A stretch of DNA of 64,000 bases from FEB-22 sp003105195 (GTDB lineage Bacteria > Pseudomonadota > Alphaproteobacteria > Rhizobiales > Xanthobacteraceae). The DNA lies in contig JAOSKV010000001.1 in NCBI GenBank assembly GCA_027493405.1, positions 684,855-748,854 on the forward strand, in the 5' to 3' direction. The notes beneath the pieces were generated by a model. That model saw only the letters and a list, made by a program, of their open reading frames with translations, did no database searches and was not told the DNA's origin. Positions 26,361 through 39,125 of the stretch are shown here, piece by piece. Made by a program: the position numbers and the translations under genes. Position 1 is the first letter of the stretch. Each line of letters opens with the position of its first letter.

Positions 26361-28278
26361 ATGCTCCGAGGGATCCGCACCGCCTCCTCCAATTGGCTCG
26401 GCCGCATCGTCATGGTGGTCGTGCTCGGACTCATCGCTTTCAGCTTCGCGGTCTGGGGCGTGGGCGACGTGTTCCGCGGATTCGGCCAGTCGACGGTCGC
26501 GAGCATCGGGGCGACCGAGCTTTCGGTCGAGCAGTTCCGGGCCCTTTACAACGACCGGCTGCAGCAGCTCGGCCGCCAGCTCGGCCGGTCGATCTCCAGC
26601 GCGCAGGCGCGCGAATGGAACATCGAGCGACAGGTCGTTCAGCAGATCATCTCCGAGGCCGCCCTCGACGAGCGCGTGCGCCAGCTCGGCCTCAACGTCA
26701 CCAATGACGAGATCGCCCGGCGCATCACTGAGGATCCGAGCTTCCGCAGCATCACGGGACAATTCGATCGCACCCGCTTCGAGCAGACGATCCGCAACGC
26801 CGGCTACACCGAGGCGCGCTACGCGGCCGAGCAGCGGCGCGAGCTCCTGCGCCGCGCGGTCACCGACGCAGTCTCCGGCATCTCGGCCCCGCCGCGCGCA
26901 GCGGTCGACCCCCCCCCCCCCTCACCAAACCGAGCAGCGCGCGATGGATTATGTGGTCCTCGACCGCGCCAAGGCCGGCGATATCCCGGTGCCCACGCCC
27001 GAGGAACTCGCGAAGTATTTCGAGGAGCACAAGGCGATGTTCCGCGCCCCCGAATATCGCGCGATCGACATCCTGCGGGTCGCGCCCGTGGACGTCGCCA
27101 AGGTCGACCAGGTGAACGACGCCGACGCCCAGCGCTTCTACGAAGCCAACCGCAACCGCTTCGGCGCGCCCGAGCGGCGCCAGGTCCAGCAGATCGTCTT
27201 TCCGACCATGGACGAGGCGCACGCCGCAAAGGGGCGGCTCGACCAGGGACTCGCCTTCACGGCGCTCGCGAGCGAGCGGAACCTGTCCGAGAAGGACGTC
27301 GACCTCGGCGTCGTCGCGAAGTCCGGAATCGTCGATCCGGCGGTCGCCGACGCCGCCTTCAAGCTCAAGGAAGGCGAGGCGAGCGCGCCGGTCCAGGGAC
27401 GGTTCGGTGTCGTGATCGTGCGTGTCGGCAAGATCGAGCCCGAGACCATCAAGCCGTTCCAGGAGGTGGTCGGCGAGGTGAAGCAGATGATCGCGGTCGA
27501 CCGCGCCCGCGCCGAGATCAGCGACCTGCACGACAAGATCGAGGACGAGCGCGGCGCCGGGCACCGCCTGCCCGAGATCGCGCCCAAGCTCAATCTCAAG
27601 CTGATCCAGGTTCCGGCCGTCGATCGCTCGGGCCGGGACGCGCAGCAGAAGCCGGTCGAGAACATCCCGAACGCCGCCCAGCTGGTGCAGGCCGCCTTCG
27701 CCTCCGATGTCGGCGTCGACAACGACCCGCTCCAGATCCAGAACGGCGGCTATGTCTGGTTCGACGTGACCGGCATCACTCCTTCGCGCGACCGCACGCT
27801 GGACGAGGTGCGCGACCGCGCCGAGGAGCGCTGGCGCGAGAGGCAGATCGCCGAGCGCGTGCGCGCGAAGGCGACCGCTCTGCTCGAGAAGGTCAAGAGT
27901 GGAACCTCGCTGGCCGACGTCGCAGCCGCCGAGGGCCTGAAGGTGGAGTCCACCTTCGGGCTCAAGCGCGGCGGCACGGTTCCGGGCAACCTGTCGGCCA
28001 AGGTGATCGAGACCCTGTTCGACACGCCGAAGGATGCAGCCGCGATCGCCGAGGGACGCGGCGCCACCGAATGGGTGGTGTTCCGCGTGACCGACATCAC
28101 GGTGCCGGCCCTCGACGCCGCGTCCGAGGAGGCGCAGCGCATCGAGACCCAGCTCCGCAACGCCATCTCCAACGACCTGCTCGGCCAGTACGTCCTGCAT
28201 CTGCGCGCCGAGCTCGGGGCGACGATCAATCAGCAGGCGCTGGGGCGCGCGCTCGGATTCGGCGACCAGCAGAACTGA
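26361..28278 (+). CDS. ppiD: peptidylprolyl isomerase PpiD/SurA-type, frameshifted at a C13 run
   Basis: Periplasmic membrane-anchored folding factor. Residues 1-12 are cytosolic, 13-33 form the membrane anchor (WLGRIVMVVVLGLIAFSFAV), followed by a SurA-like chaperone segment (VSIGA..., to about residue 185). At 26909-26921 there is a run of 13 C; after it the gene continues in another frame with QRAMDYVVLDRAKAG, two parvulin-like regions (FPTMDEAHAAKGRL ... VVAKSGIVDPAVADAAF) and ends at 28278. Both halves are clearly PpiD, so one gene of about 638 codons is broken only by the homopolymer. It is the first gene of a run ppiD-trpEGDC-moaC-moeA; trpE starts six bases on. Confidence 0.88.
26909..26921 (+). 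other. 13-base C homopolymer causing the ppiD frameshift
   Basis: Thirteen consecutive C interrupt ppiD. The flanking residues suggest that ordinary coding sequence (like DAVTRYQTEQRAMDY in homologues) lay here. Same style as the G/C block in bamA; most likely a base-calling or assembly artefact. Confidence 0.7.
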
Positions 28279-28284
28279 CCGCCC

Positions 28285-29801
28285 ATGCATGTGGAGCCCT
28301 CAGCCGACGCCTTCGCGAGACGCTACGCGGAGGGCGCGCCGCAGGTCGCCTGGACCACGCTCGTCGCCGATCTCGAGACGCCGGTCTCAACCTTCCTGAA
28401 GGTCGCGGGCGGCCGGCCCATGAGCATCCTGCTCGAGTCGGTCGAAGGCGGCGCGGTGCGCGGGCGCTATTCCATCATCGGGCTCGATCCGGACCTGGTC
28501 TGGCGCACCCGGGGGGCGCGCGCCGAGATCAACCGCAATGCCCGCGCCGCCCCCGACGGCTTCGCGCCCTGCCCCGAGCCGCCGCTCGAGGCCCTGCATG
28601 CCCTGATCGCCGAGAGCCGCATCGCGCTTCCCGACACCCTGCCGCCGATGGCGGCCGGGATCTTCGGCTATCTCGGCTACGACATGGTGCGGCTGATGGA
28701 AGAGCTGCCGCCGCCGAACCCCGATCCCATCGGCATTCCGGACGCGATCCTGGTGCGTCCGACCGTGGTCATCGTGTTCGATGCCGTGAAGGACACAATG
28801 ACGGTGGTGACCCCGGTGCGGCCCGAGCCGGGCGTCGGCGCCCAGCAGGCGCTCGCGCGCGCGGTCGAGCGCCTCTCGGCGGTGGTCGACGCGCTCGACC
28901 GACCGCTCGACAAGGAGGCCGGCGACGGCGAGACCGGCCCGCTCGCAGTGGCGCCGACGTCCAACACGAGCCCGGGCGACTACGCCGCCATGGTGCTGCG
29001 GGCCAAGGAGTACATCGCGGCCGGCGACATCTTCCAGGTGGTGCTGGCGCAGCGCTTCGCGAGGCCGTTGCGTTGCCGCCGTTCTCGCTCTATCGCGCGC
29101 TCCGCCGCGTCAACCCGGCGCCGTTCCTGTTCTTCCTCGACTATGGCGGCTTCGCGGTCGCGGGCTCGAGCCCCGAGATCCTGGTGCGCGTGCGCGACGC
29201 AACCGTGACGGTGCGCCCGATCGCCGGCACGCGCCGGCGCGGCGAGACGCCCCACGAGGACAAGGCGCTGGAGGAGGAATTGCTCGCCGACCCGAAGGAG
29301 CGCGCCGAGCACCTGATGCTGCTCGACCTCGGCCGCAACGATGTCGGCCGCGTCGCGACCATCGGCTCGGTCACGGTCACCGACCAGTTCTTCATCGAGC
29401 GCTACAGCCAGGTGATGCATATCGTCTCCAACGTGGAGGGCCGGCTCGACCCGAACTACGACGCCCTCGACGCCCTGGTCGCGGGCTTTCCGGCCGGGAC
29501 CGTCTCGGGCGCACCGAAGGTGCGCGCCATGGAGATCATCGACGAGCTCGAGACCGAGAAGCGCGGCCTCTATGCGGGCTCGGTCGGCTACTTCTCGGCC
29601 GCGGGCGAGATGGACACCTGCATCGTACTGCGCACCGCCCTCGTCAAGGACGGCCGGATGTACGTCCAGGCCGGCGCCGGCATCGTCGCCGATTCCGACC
29701 CGGCCCTCGAGCAGCAGGAATGCATCAACAAGGCCAAGGCCCTGTTCCGCGCCGCCGAGGAGGCCCGCCGCTTCGCCTCCGCGGCCAAGCGGGGGCAGTG
29801 A
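28285..29801 (+). CDS. trpE: anthranilate synthase component I, one frameshift
   Basis: First step of tryptophan synthesis: chorismate to anthranilate, with TrpG as glutamine amidotransferase. The N-terminal part (28285-about 29068) has the feedback-binding LLESVEGGAVRGRYS and MAAGIFGYLGYDMVR; the rest (to 29801) has SSPEILVRVRD, the chorismate-site IAGTRRRGETP, DLGRNDVGRVA and FPAGTVSGAPKVRAMEII. Between them, near 29068, one base is missing (QRFARP... then ALPPFSLYRALRRVNP in another frame). Restoring it gives 505 residues, the family length. Likely a sequencing error. Six bases separate it from ppiD. Confidence 0.93.
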
Positions 29802-29874
29802 TGGCATCCGCCGCCACCAGGAACTTGACGGCGCCCGAGCCCGGATGGCACGCAAGGGTCGAGGATCGTGCCGC

Positions 29875-30483
29875 ATGCCCCAAGTCCTGCTGATCGACAA
29901 CTACGACAGCTTCACCTTCAATCTCGTCCACTACCTGGGCGGGCTGGGGGCGCAGGTCTCGGTCGTCCGCAACGACAAGATCACGGTGGACGAGGCGATC
30001 GCGGCCGATCCGGACGCGATCGTGCTCTCGCCCGGCCCCTGCACGCCGAACGAGGCCGGCATCTGCCTCGCGCTGATCGAGAAGGCCTCGGACCGCATCC
30101 CGACCTTCGGCGTCTGCCTCGGCCTCCAGGCCATGGGCCAGGTGTTCGGCGGCAAGGTGGTACGGGCGCCGACCCCGGTGCACGGCAAGGTCTCGGAGGT
30201 CCGGCATCGCGGCGAAGGCGTGTTCCGCGGCATCAACGGCCCATTCAAGGCGACGCGCTACCACTCCCTGGTGGTCGATCGCGCGAGCCTGCCGCAGGAC
30301 CTCGCCGTCACGGCCGAGACCGAGGACCGGCTGATCATGAGCCTCGCCCACGCTTCGCGCCCGGTCCACGGGGTGCAGTTCCACCCCGAGAGCATCGCCT
30401 CCGAGCACGGCCACCTCGTGCTCAAGAACTTCCTCGACATCGCGGCCGCCTGGAATGCGGCGCGCGGGCGTCGCGCGCACTGA
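29875..30483 (+). CDS. trpG: anthranilate synthase component II (glutamine amidotransferase)
   Basis: 202 residues of a class I glutamine amidotransferase. Catalytic cysteine C81 in FGVCLGLQAMG, with H170 and E172 in VQFHPES; DNYDSFTFNLVHYL at the start is the TrpG/PabA signature. The same chain can also serve aminodeoxychorismate synthase. It follows trpE by 73 bases and precedes trpD by nine, within the trpEGDC run. Confidence 0.97.
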   Translation: MPQVLLIDNYDSFTFNLVHYLGGLGAQVSVVRNDKITVDEAIAADPDAIVLSPGPCTPNEAGICLALIEKASDRIPTFGVCLGLQAMGQVFGGKVVRAPTPVHGKVSEVRHRGEGVFRGINGPFKATRYHSLVVDRASLPQDLAVTAETEDRLIMSLAHASRPVHGVQFHPESIASEHGHLVLKNFLDIAAAWNAARGRRAH

Positions 30484-30492
30484 GGGGCCGGG

Positions 30493-31506
<1,014 letters not shown>

Positions 31507-31507
31507 C

Positions 31508-32325
31508 ATGGCCGACATCCTCGCCCGTATCGAGAGCTACAAGCGCGAGGAGATCGCGGCCGCCAGGCAGCGCCAGTCCTTCGCCGCGCTCGATGCAGCG
31601 GCCCGGGCCGCGGCGCCGCCGCGCGGCTTCCACGTCGCGCTCGCCGCCAAGCACGCGGCCGGCCAATTCGCGCTGATCGCCGAGATCAAGAAGGCGAGCC
31701 CCTCGAAAGGCCTGATCCGCGCCGATTTCGACCCGCCGGCGCTCGCCCGCGCCTACGCGGCGGGCGGCGCGGCCTGCCTCTCGGTGCTCACCGACACGCC
31801 CTCGTTCCAGGGCCGTCCCGAATTCCTCACGGCCGCCCGCGCCGCGACCACGCTGCCCGCCCTGCGCAAGGACTTCATGTACGATCCCTATCAGGTCGCG
31901 GAGGCACGCGCCTGGGGCGCCGACTGCATCCTGATCATCATGGCGGCGGTCGACGACGCGCTCGCCGGCGAGCTGGAGTACGCCGCCTTCGACTACGGCA
32001 TGGACGTGCTCCTCGAGGTGCACGACGAGGCGGAGCTCGACCGCGCGCTCGCATTGCGCTCGCCCCTGATCGGCATCAACAACCGCGACCTGCGCAGCTT
32101 CGCGACCGATCTCGCGACCAGCGAGCGCCTCGCGCCGCTGATCCCGAAGCCGCGCATGGCGATCGGCGAGAGCGGACTGTTCACGCCCGCCGATCTCGCC
32201 CGTCTCGCCGCCGTCGGCATCGAGACCTTCCTGATCGGCGAGAGCCTGATGCGCCAGGACGACGTCGCGGCGGCGACGCGCGCGCTCCTGGCGCGCGAGC
32301 GGCCCTCCGGCGCGACCGCCGCGGA

Positions 32326-32329
<4 letters not shown>
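31508..32329 (+). CDS. trpC: indole-3-glycerol phosphate synthase
   Basis: 273-residue TIM barrel that closes the indole ring. Motifs: IAEIKKASPSKGLIR (catalytic lysine region), PALRKDFMYDPYQV (second lysine), LLEVHDEAELDRAL and IGINNRDLRSF. Single-domain, not fused to trpF. The stop overlaps the ATG of moaC at 32326. Confidence 0.97.
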
Positions 32330-32823
<494 letters not shown>

Positions 32824-32826
32824 GTC

Positions 32827-34038
32827 ATGGGCCTCACGCCGATCGCGGAAGCGCTCGCGAGCGTCCTCGAAGATGCCGGGCCCCTTCCCGCCGAGCCGGT
32901 GCCGCTCGCGGCCGCCGCGGGCCGCGTCCTGGCGCAGGATCTCGCGGCGACCCGTACCCAGCCGCCGGCCGACGTCTCCGCCATGGATGGCTATGCGGTC
33001 CGCGCGGCGGACGTCGCGGCGGCGCCGGCGCGGCTGAGGCTCGCGGGCGAGGTCCCGGCCGGCCGGCCCTTCGCGGGCTCGATCGGCCCCGGCGAGGCGG
33101 CCCGTATCTTCACGGGCGGGGTGCTCCCGCCCGGCACCGACACGGTGGTGATCCAGGAGCTCGCCACGCGCGACGGCGAGACCGTCATCGTCGAGAAGCC
33201 GGCGGGGCTCGGTCGCAACGTCCGCAAGGCGGGGCTCGACTTCGAGGCCGGCGAGGTGTTGCTCAGCGCCGGCCGCCGCCTCAACGGGCGCGATATCGCG
33301 CTCGCCGCCAGCATGAACCACGCGGTGCTGCCGGTGCGCCGCCGGCCCCGGATCGGCATCCTCGCCACCGGCGACGAGCTCGTGGCGCCCGGCACCGAGC
33401 CCGGCCCCGGCCAGATCGTCTATTCCAACGTGTTCGCCCTCGCCGCCCTGGCCGAGGCCGAAGGCGCGAGCGCCGTCGACCTCGGCGTCGTGCCGGACCG
33501 GCTCGATGCCACCATCGCGGCCGTGCGGCGCGCCCGCGCGGCGCCCGTGGACGTGCTGGTGACGGCGGGCGGCGCCTCGGTGGGCGAGTACGACCTGGTG
33601 CAGCAGGCGCTCGCCGCGGAGGGCCTCTCGCTCGCCTTCTGGAAGGTGGCGCTGCGCCCCGGCAAGCCGCTGATGTCCGGCCGGCTCGGCGTCATGCGGG
33701 TGCTCGGCCTGCCCGGCAACCCCGTCTCCGCCTATGTCTGCGCCTTCCTGTTCCTCATCCCCCTGATCCGCCGGCTCAGCGGACGCACCGACCTCGCCCA
33801 TCCGATCGAATCAGCGATTCTCGGCCGGGATGTCCCGGCCAATGACGAGCGGGCCGATTATATGCGGGCGACGCTTGCACGCGACGCCCACGGCCGACTG
33901 GTCGCGACCCCCTTCGGCATCCAGGACAGCTCCATGCTGGTCAGTCTCGCCAAGGCGGATTGCCTACTGATCCGAGAGCCTTATGCGGTTGCCGCAGCGG
34001 CGGGCAGCGACTGCCGGATCGTGCGCCTGGTGTCCTGA
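32827..34038 (+). CDS. moeA: molybdopterin molybdotransferase
   Basis: 403 residues. Inserts molybdate into adenylated molybdopterin. MoeA domain order is visible: N-terminal SAMDGYAV region (about 50-57), FTGGVLPPGTDTVV, the domain III block RIGILATGDELVAPG and VTAGGASVGEYDLV with GxxSxG-type loop, then LPGNPVSAYVCAF, and a C-terminal beta domain. Four bases after moaC; lexA follows after a 139-base gap containing the SOS box. Confidence 0.96.
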   Translation: MGLTPIAEALASVLEDAGPLPAEPVPLAAAAGRVLAQDLAATRTQPPADVSAMDGYAVRAADVAAAPARLRLAGEVPAGRPFAGSIGPGEAARIFTGGVLPPGTDTVVIQELATRDGETVIVEKPAGLGRNVRKAGLDFEAGEVLLSAGRRLNGRDIALAASMNHAVLPVRRRPRIGILATGDELVAPGTEPGPGQIVYSNVFALAALAEAEGASAVDLGVVPDRLDATIAAVRRARAAPVDVLVTAGGASVGEYDLVQQALAAEGLSLAFWKVALRPGKPLMSGRLGVMRVLGLPGNPVSAYVCAFLFLIPLIRRLSGRTDLAHPIESAILGRDVPANDERADYMRATLARDAHGRLVATPFGIQDSSMLVSLAKADCLLIREPYAVAAAAGSDCRIVRLVS

Positions 34039-34090
34039 GACGCAGATCTTGCGCCCGGCGCGGTCGTTCACCCCAAATTAAAAGGTTGCG

Positions 34091-34105
34091 GAACAAGTAT
34101 CGAAC
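34091..34105. promoter_or_regulatory. SOS box (LexA operator) upstream of lexA
   Basis: GAAC-N7-GAAC (34091-34094 and 34102-34105), which on the minus strand reads GTTC-N7-GTTC, the alphaproteobacterial SOS box. It ends 72 bases before the lexA ATG at 34178, so lexA is probably autoregulated. Confidence 0.85.
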
Positions 34106-34116
34106 ATATAGTGTTC

Positions 34117-34131
34117 GTTCATGATTTGTTT
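34117..34131. promoter_or_regulatory. second, imperfect SOS-like direct repeat
   Basis: GTTC (34117-34120), seven bases, GTTT (34128-34131): one mismatch from the GTTC-N7-GTTC box, 11 bases downstream of the perfect one and on the opposite strand sense. It could give LexA a second, weaker contact. Confidence 0.45.
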
Positions 34132-34177
34132 CGAGCCGGGCCTTCGCGGCGGCGGCCGCACAGGGAGAGGGCAAGAG

Positions 34178-34876
34178 ATGCTCACACGAAAGCAACTCGA
34201 ACTGCTGCGCTTCATCCACGAGCGCCTCAAGGAGACCGGCGTGCCGCCGTCCTTCGACGAGATGAAGGACGCCCTCGACCTGCGCTCCAAGTCGGGAATT
34301 CATCGCCTGATCACGGCGCTCGAGGAGCGCGGCTTCATCCGGCGCCTGCCCAACCGGGCGCGCGCGATCGAGGTGATCAAGCTGCCCGAGCCGGTCGGCA
34401 TGCCGCTGGCGGCGCGCCGCCTGGGCTTCACGCCCGCTGTCATCGAGGGCGATCTCGGGCGCGTGCGGGCCGGCGCCGACGACGACGGCGGCCGTCCCGT
34501 CGCGGTGCCCGTGATGGGCCGGATCGCCGCGGGCACGCCGATCGAGGCGATCCAGAACCGCAGCCACACGATCCAGGTCCCGCCGGACCTGCTCACCGCA
34601 GGCGAGCATTTCGCGCTCGAGGTGCGCGGCGACTCCATGATCGACGCCGGAATCCTCGAGGGCGACACCGTGGTGATCCGCAAGACCGATGCGGCCGAGA
34701 CCGGCGACATCGTGGTCGCGCTGATCGACGACGAGGAGGCGACCCTCAAGCGCTTCCGCCGCCGCGGCGCCTCGATCGCGCTCGAGCCGGCCAACTCGGC
34801 GCACGAGGTGCGCATTCTGCCGCCGAACCGCGTGCGCATCCAGGGCAAGCTGGTCGGGCTGTTCCGCCGCTACTGA
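34178..34876 (+). CDS. lexA: LexA repressor
   Basis: 232 residues. Winged-helix N-terminal domain (about 1-70, FDEMKDALDLRSKSGIHRLITALEERGF in pieces) and the S24 peptidase fold C-terminal. Self-cleavage site A118-G119 (RIAAGTPIEA), catalytic serine S153 (GDSMIDAG) and lysine K191 (ATLKRF) are all present, so SOS cleavage should work. The start at 34178 follows an AGAGGGC ribosome site; the upstream part of the open frame from 34121 is not LexA-like. Divergent neighbours none; comEC converges, stops 11 bases apart. Confidence 0.97.
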   Translation: MLTRKQLELLRFIHERLKETGVPPSFDEMKDALDLRSKSGIHRLITALEERGFIRRLPNRARAIEVIKLPEPVGMPLAARRLGFTPAVIEGDLGRVRAGADDDGGRPVAVPVMGRIAAGTPIEAIQNRSHTIQVPPDLLTAGEHFALEVRGDSMIDAGILEGDTVVIRKTDAAETGDIVVALIDDEEATLKRFRRRGASIALEPANSAHEVRILPPNRVRIQGKLVGLFRRY

Positions 34877-34887
34877 CCGGGTATGCT

Positions 34888-37161
34888 TCAGTCGCCGGGC
34901 GCGAGGTCCTCGCTTCGTGGCGTCGCATCGCGCCGCTCCGGTCGCCCAGGCGCCGTCGGTGCGCTCGCGTCCCCGATCGCGCGCGGCGCCGGAGCCCAGG
35001 GGCGATCGGTGCCGCGCGGGGTGGCTGCGACCATGCGCCAGCCGTCCGGCGAGCTGTAGAGCGCCAGCGCCCCCGTGCGCGGCCAGACCGTTCGATCGAT
35101 CACGGTTGCGGCACAGCCGGGCGGCGCAGTGCGTTGCGTGACGATCAGCGCCGCCCGCTCGCAATCCTCCTCGAAGGCCTCGGCGGCGAGCACCAGGGCG
35201 ACGGCACGTCCGTCGGCGAGCCGCACGATGCAGCCGACCTCGTCGCAGGCGACGCCCTCGGCGAGCGCCGGGTCGTTGGCGGGCCGGGCGTCGGCGTCGG
35301 CGGCGAGCCAGTCCCGGACCGCGAACGTGTCGCTGCCGCGGCGCATCACCGAGAGCGCCCCGTTGGCGCCGCGCACGGCGACCGCCTCGCCGCCGGCGCC
35401 GACCAGCACGTCCGGCAGCGGGGTGCGCAGGGCCACCGAGAGCGCGAGGACGGCCGCCACGACGGCGCTCCAGCGCAGCGGCGAGCGCAGCAGGCAGGCG
35501 AGCAGCAGCGCGAGCGTGCCGAGCAGCACCGGCGCGATGCCGAACGCCGTCACGCGGCCGACCGCGCCCGGCAGGCCCGCGACGAAGCGGGCGACCGCCA
35601 CCATCCACTCGATCCCCTGCCCCATGGCCTGCCAGAGCAGGCCGTCGAGGCCGAACGGCGCCGCCAGCAGCGCCAGCAAGCCGGCCGGCATCACCCAGAT
35701 CGACACGATCGGCATGCCGAGCAGGTTCGCGAGCACCCCGTAGGGCGCGAGCCGATGGAAGTGGTAGGCCGCGTAGAGGGTGGTCGCGAGCCCCGCGACC
35801 ACCGACGCGAGCATCAGCATGACGACCTGCCGGCCGCCCCAGAGCGCGAAGCGCGCGCCGCGCGAGGTCTCGGCGCCGGCCGCGAGCCAGGGCACGCCGC
35901 GCTCGTAGGCCGCGACCAGAGCCAGCGTCGCGGCGAACGACATCTGGAAGCTCGGATGCACGACCGCCTGCGGCGCGAGCAGCATCACGCCCAGCGCCGC
36001 GGCCGCGAGCGTGCGGATGGTCAGCGCCGCGCGGTCGATCAGCACGCCGGTCAGCACGATCGCGGTCATGATGAAGGCGCGCTGGGTCGCGACCTCGGCG
36101 CCCGACAGCATCAGGTAGAACGCCGCCGCGAGCAGCGCCGCGACCGCGGCCCATTTCTTGATGGGGTGGCGCAGCGCCAACAGCGGCACCAGCGCGAGCA
36201 GCGCGCGCACGGTCGCGAACACGACGCCCGCGACCAGCGCCATGTGATAGCCCGAGATCGACAGCACGTGGCCGAGGCTGGAGACATACATGGCCTCATT
36301 GACGGCGCTCGAGATCGCGTCGCGCTTGCCCGTGATCAGCGCCGAGGCGATCGCCCCGGCATCTCCCGGCACCGCAGCGCGGATTCGCGCATCGATCGCG
36401 TCGCGCAGCGCGCCGATCGCGCCGCTGTAGCGCAGCCGGGCGTCCGCCGGCGCGGGCGGATCGAGCTGCCGGATCGCGCCGAGCGCGAAGCCGCTCGCCC
36501 CGATGCGCTGGAAGTAGAGGTCGCGCGCGAAGTTGTAGCCGCCGGGCCGCAGCGGCTTGAGCGGCGGATTGAGCCGCGCCTTCAGGGCGACGAAGCTGCC
36601 GACCGGCGGCGCGGTGCCCTTGCGCACCGAAAGCCGCACCCGCTCCGGCGGCGCGTCCAGGCGACGGCCGTCGAGCGCATGCACCCGGATGACGATGCGG
36701 TCGGTTCGCTCGCGCTCCTCGCGGATCTCGACATGGCCCGTGACGGCGACGCTCCAGGCCGCATGCCGCAAGATCGGGTGGGCGACGCGGGCGGTCTGCA
36801 GCGTCGCGACCGCGAAGCCGAGCGTCAGGGCGGCGGTGCCGATCAGCAGCGGGAAGGCGACCGGCCGCCGCCGCGCCAGCACCGCCGCGACCGTGCAGCC
36901 GAGGGCCAGCGCCGCCGCGGCGCGCGCGTCCGGCTCCCTCTCGGCCGCGAAGTAGAGGACGATGCCGAGCCCGAAGGCGACCGGCAGCCACGGGAGCAGC
37001 CGGCCCGCCGAGACCTCCAGGAGCAGCCAGCGCGCCAGCCTCTCGCGGGCGCCCTCGCGCAGCGCGCGCAGGCGCCGCAGCCAAAGCAGTTCGCTCCGGC
37101 GCGCCGCCGCGCTCTGCGGCCACGTCCGCGCGCGACCCCCGACCCGATCTTCCTGATCCAA
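34888..37161 (-). CDS. comEC: ComEC/Rec2-family DNA uptake membrane protein
   Basis: 757 residues. N-terminal helices and the DUF4131-like segment (about 50-240), then the competence domain with the family signature SLGHVLSISGYHMALVAG (around 265-285) and about ten membrane helices. The C-terminal 150 residues lack the HxHxDH motif of the beta-lactamase-like nuclease domain found in Firmicute ComEC, which is usual in alphaproteobacteria. The start is a TTG at 37161; no in-frame ATG precedes it. It converges with lexA. Confidence 0.9.
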   Translation of the reverse strand: MDQEDRVGGRARTWPQSAAARRSELLWLRRLRALREGARERLARWLLLEVSAGRLLPWLPVAFGLGIVLYFAAEREPDARAAAALALGCTVAAVLARRRPVAFPLLIGTAALTLGFAVATLQTARVAHPILRHAAWSVAVTGHVEIREERERTDRIVIRVHALDGRRLDAPPERVRLSVRKGTAPPVGSFVALKARLNPPLKPLRPGGYNFARDLYFQRIGASGFALGAIRQLDPPAPADARLRYSGAIGALRDAIDARIRAAVPGDAGAIASALITGKRDAISSAVNEAMYVSSLGHVLSISGYHMALVAGVVFATVRALLALVPLLALRHPIKKWAAVAALLAAAFYLMLSGAEVATQRAFIMTAIVLTGVLIDRAALTIRTLAAAALGVMLLAPQAVVHPSFQMSFAATLALVAAYERGVPWLAAGAETSRGARFALWGGRQVVMLMLASVVAGLATTLYAAYHFHRLAPYGVLANLLGMPIVSIWVMPAGLLALLAAPFGLDGLLWQAMGQGIEWMVAVARFVAGLPGAVGRVTAFGIAPVLLGTLALLLACLLRSPLRWSAVVAAVLALSVALRTPLPDVLVGAGGEAVAVRGANGALSVMRRGSDTFAVRDWLAADADARPANDPALAEGVACDEVGCIVRLADGRAVALVLAAEAFEEDCERAALIVTQRTAPPGCAATVIDRTVWPRTGALALYSSPDGWRMVAATPRGTDRPWAPAPRAIGDASAPTAPGRPERRDATPRSEDLAPGD

Positions 37162-37220
37162 GGCGCGCCCCCGTTTGCGCGCGACGCCACGGGGACCATG
37201 CTACACGGGCGGCACGGCGC

Positions 37221-38912
<1,692 letters not shown>

Positions 38913-39125
38913 GCGTTCGATCCTTGCTGGCGCCGCGCCGGGGCGGGCACCGATTCGCCGCCTATGTGCCAAATCCGCAGGCGGGCGCCAAGTCGCCTGG
39001 CCGGCGCGCCGGCCCGGCGCGCCCAGCACCCTGACGCAGCCCGCCCCTGCCCTTGTTTTCGGAACTCCCGCCGCATGATACATGGGCGCGCAAAATCGAC
39101 GTCCGCGGCGCACGTCCACGAGCCC

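Noticed and set aside
26361..29801. 1146-codon open frame seeming to fuse ppiD and trpE
   Set aside because: The first part is ppiD and the last part is trpE, but the middle is out of frame for both; it is an accident of two frameshifts.
29801..29893. 30-codon ORF overlapping the trpE stop
   Set aside because: Short, no ribosome site, overlaps the trpG start; more likely intergenic noise.
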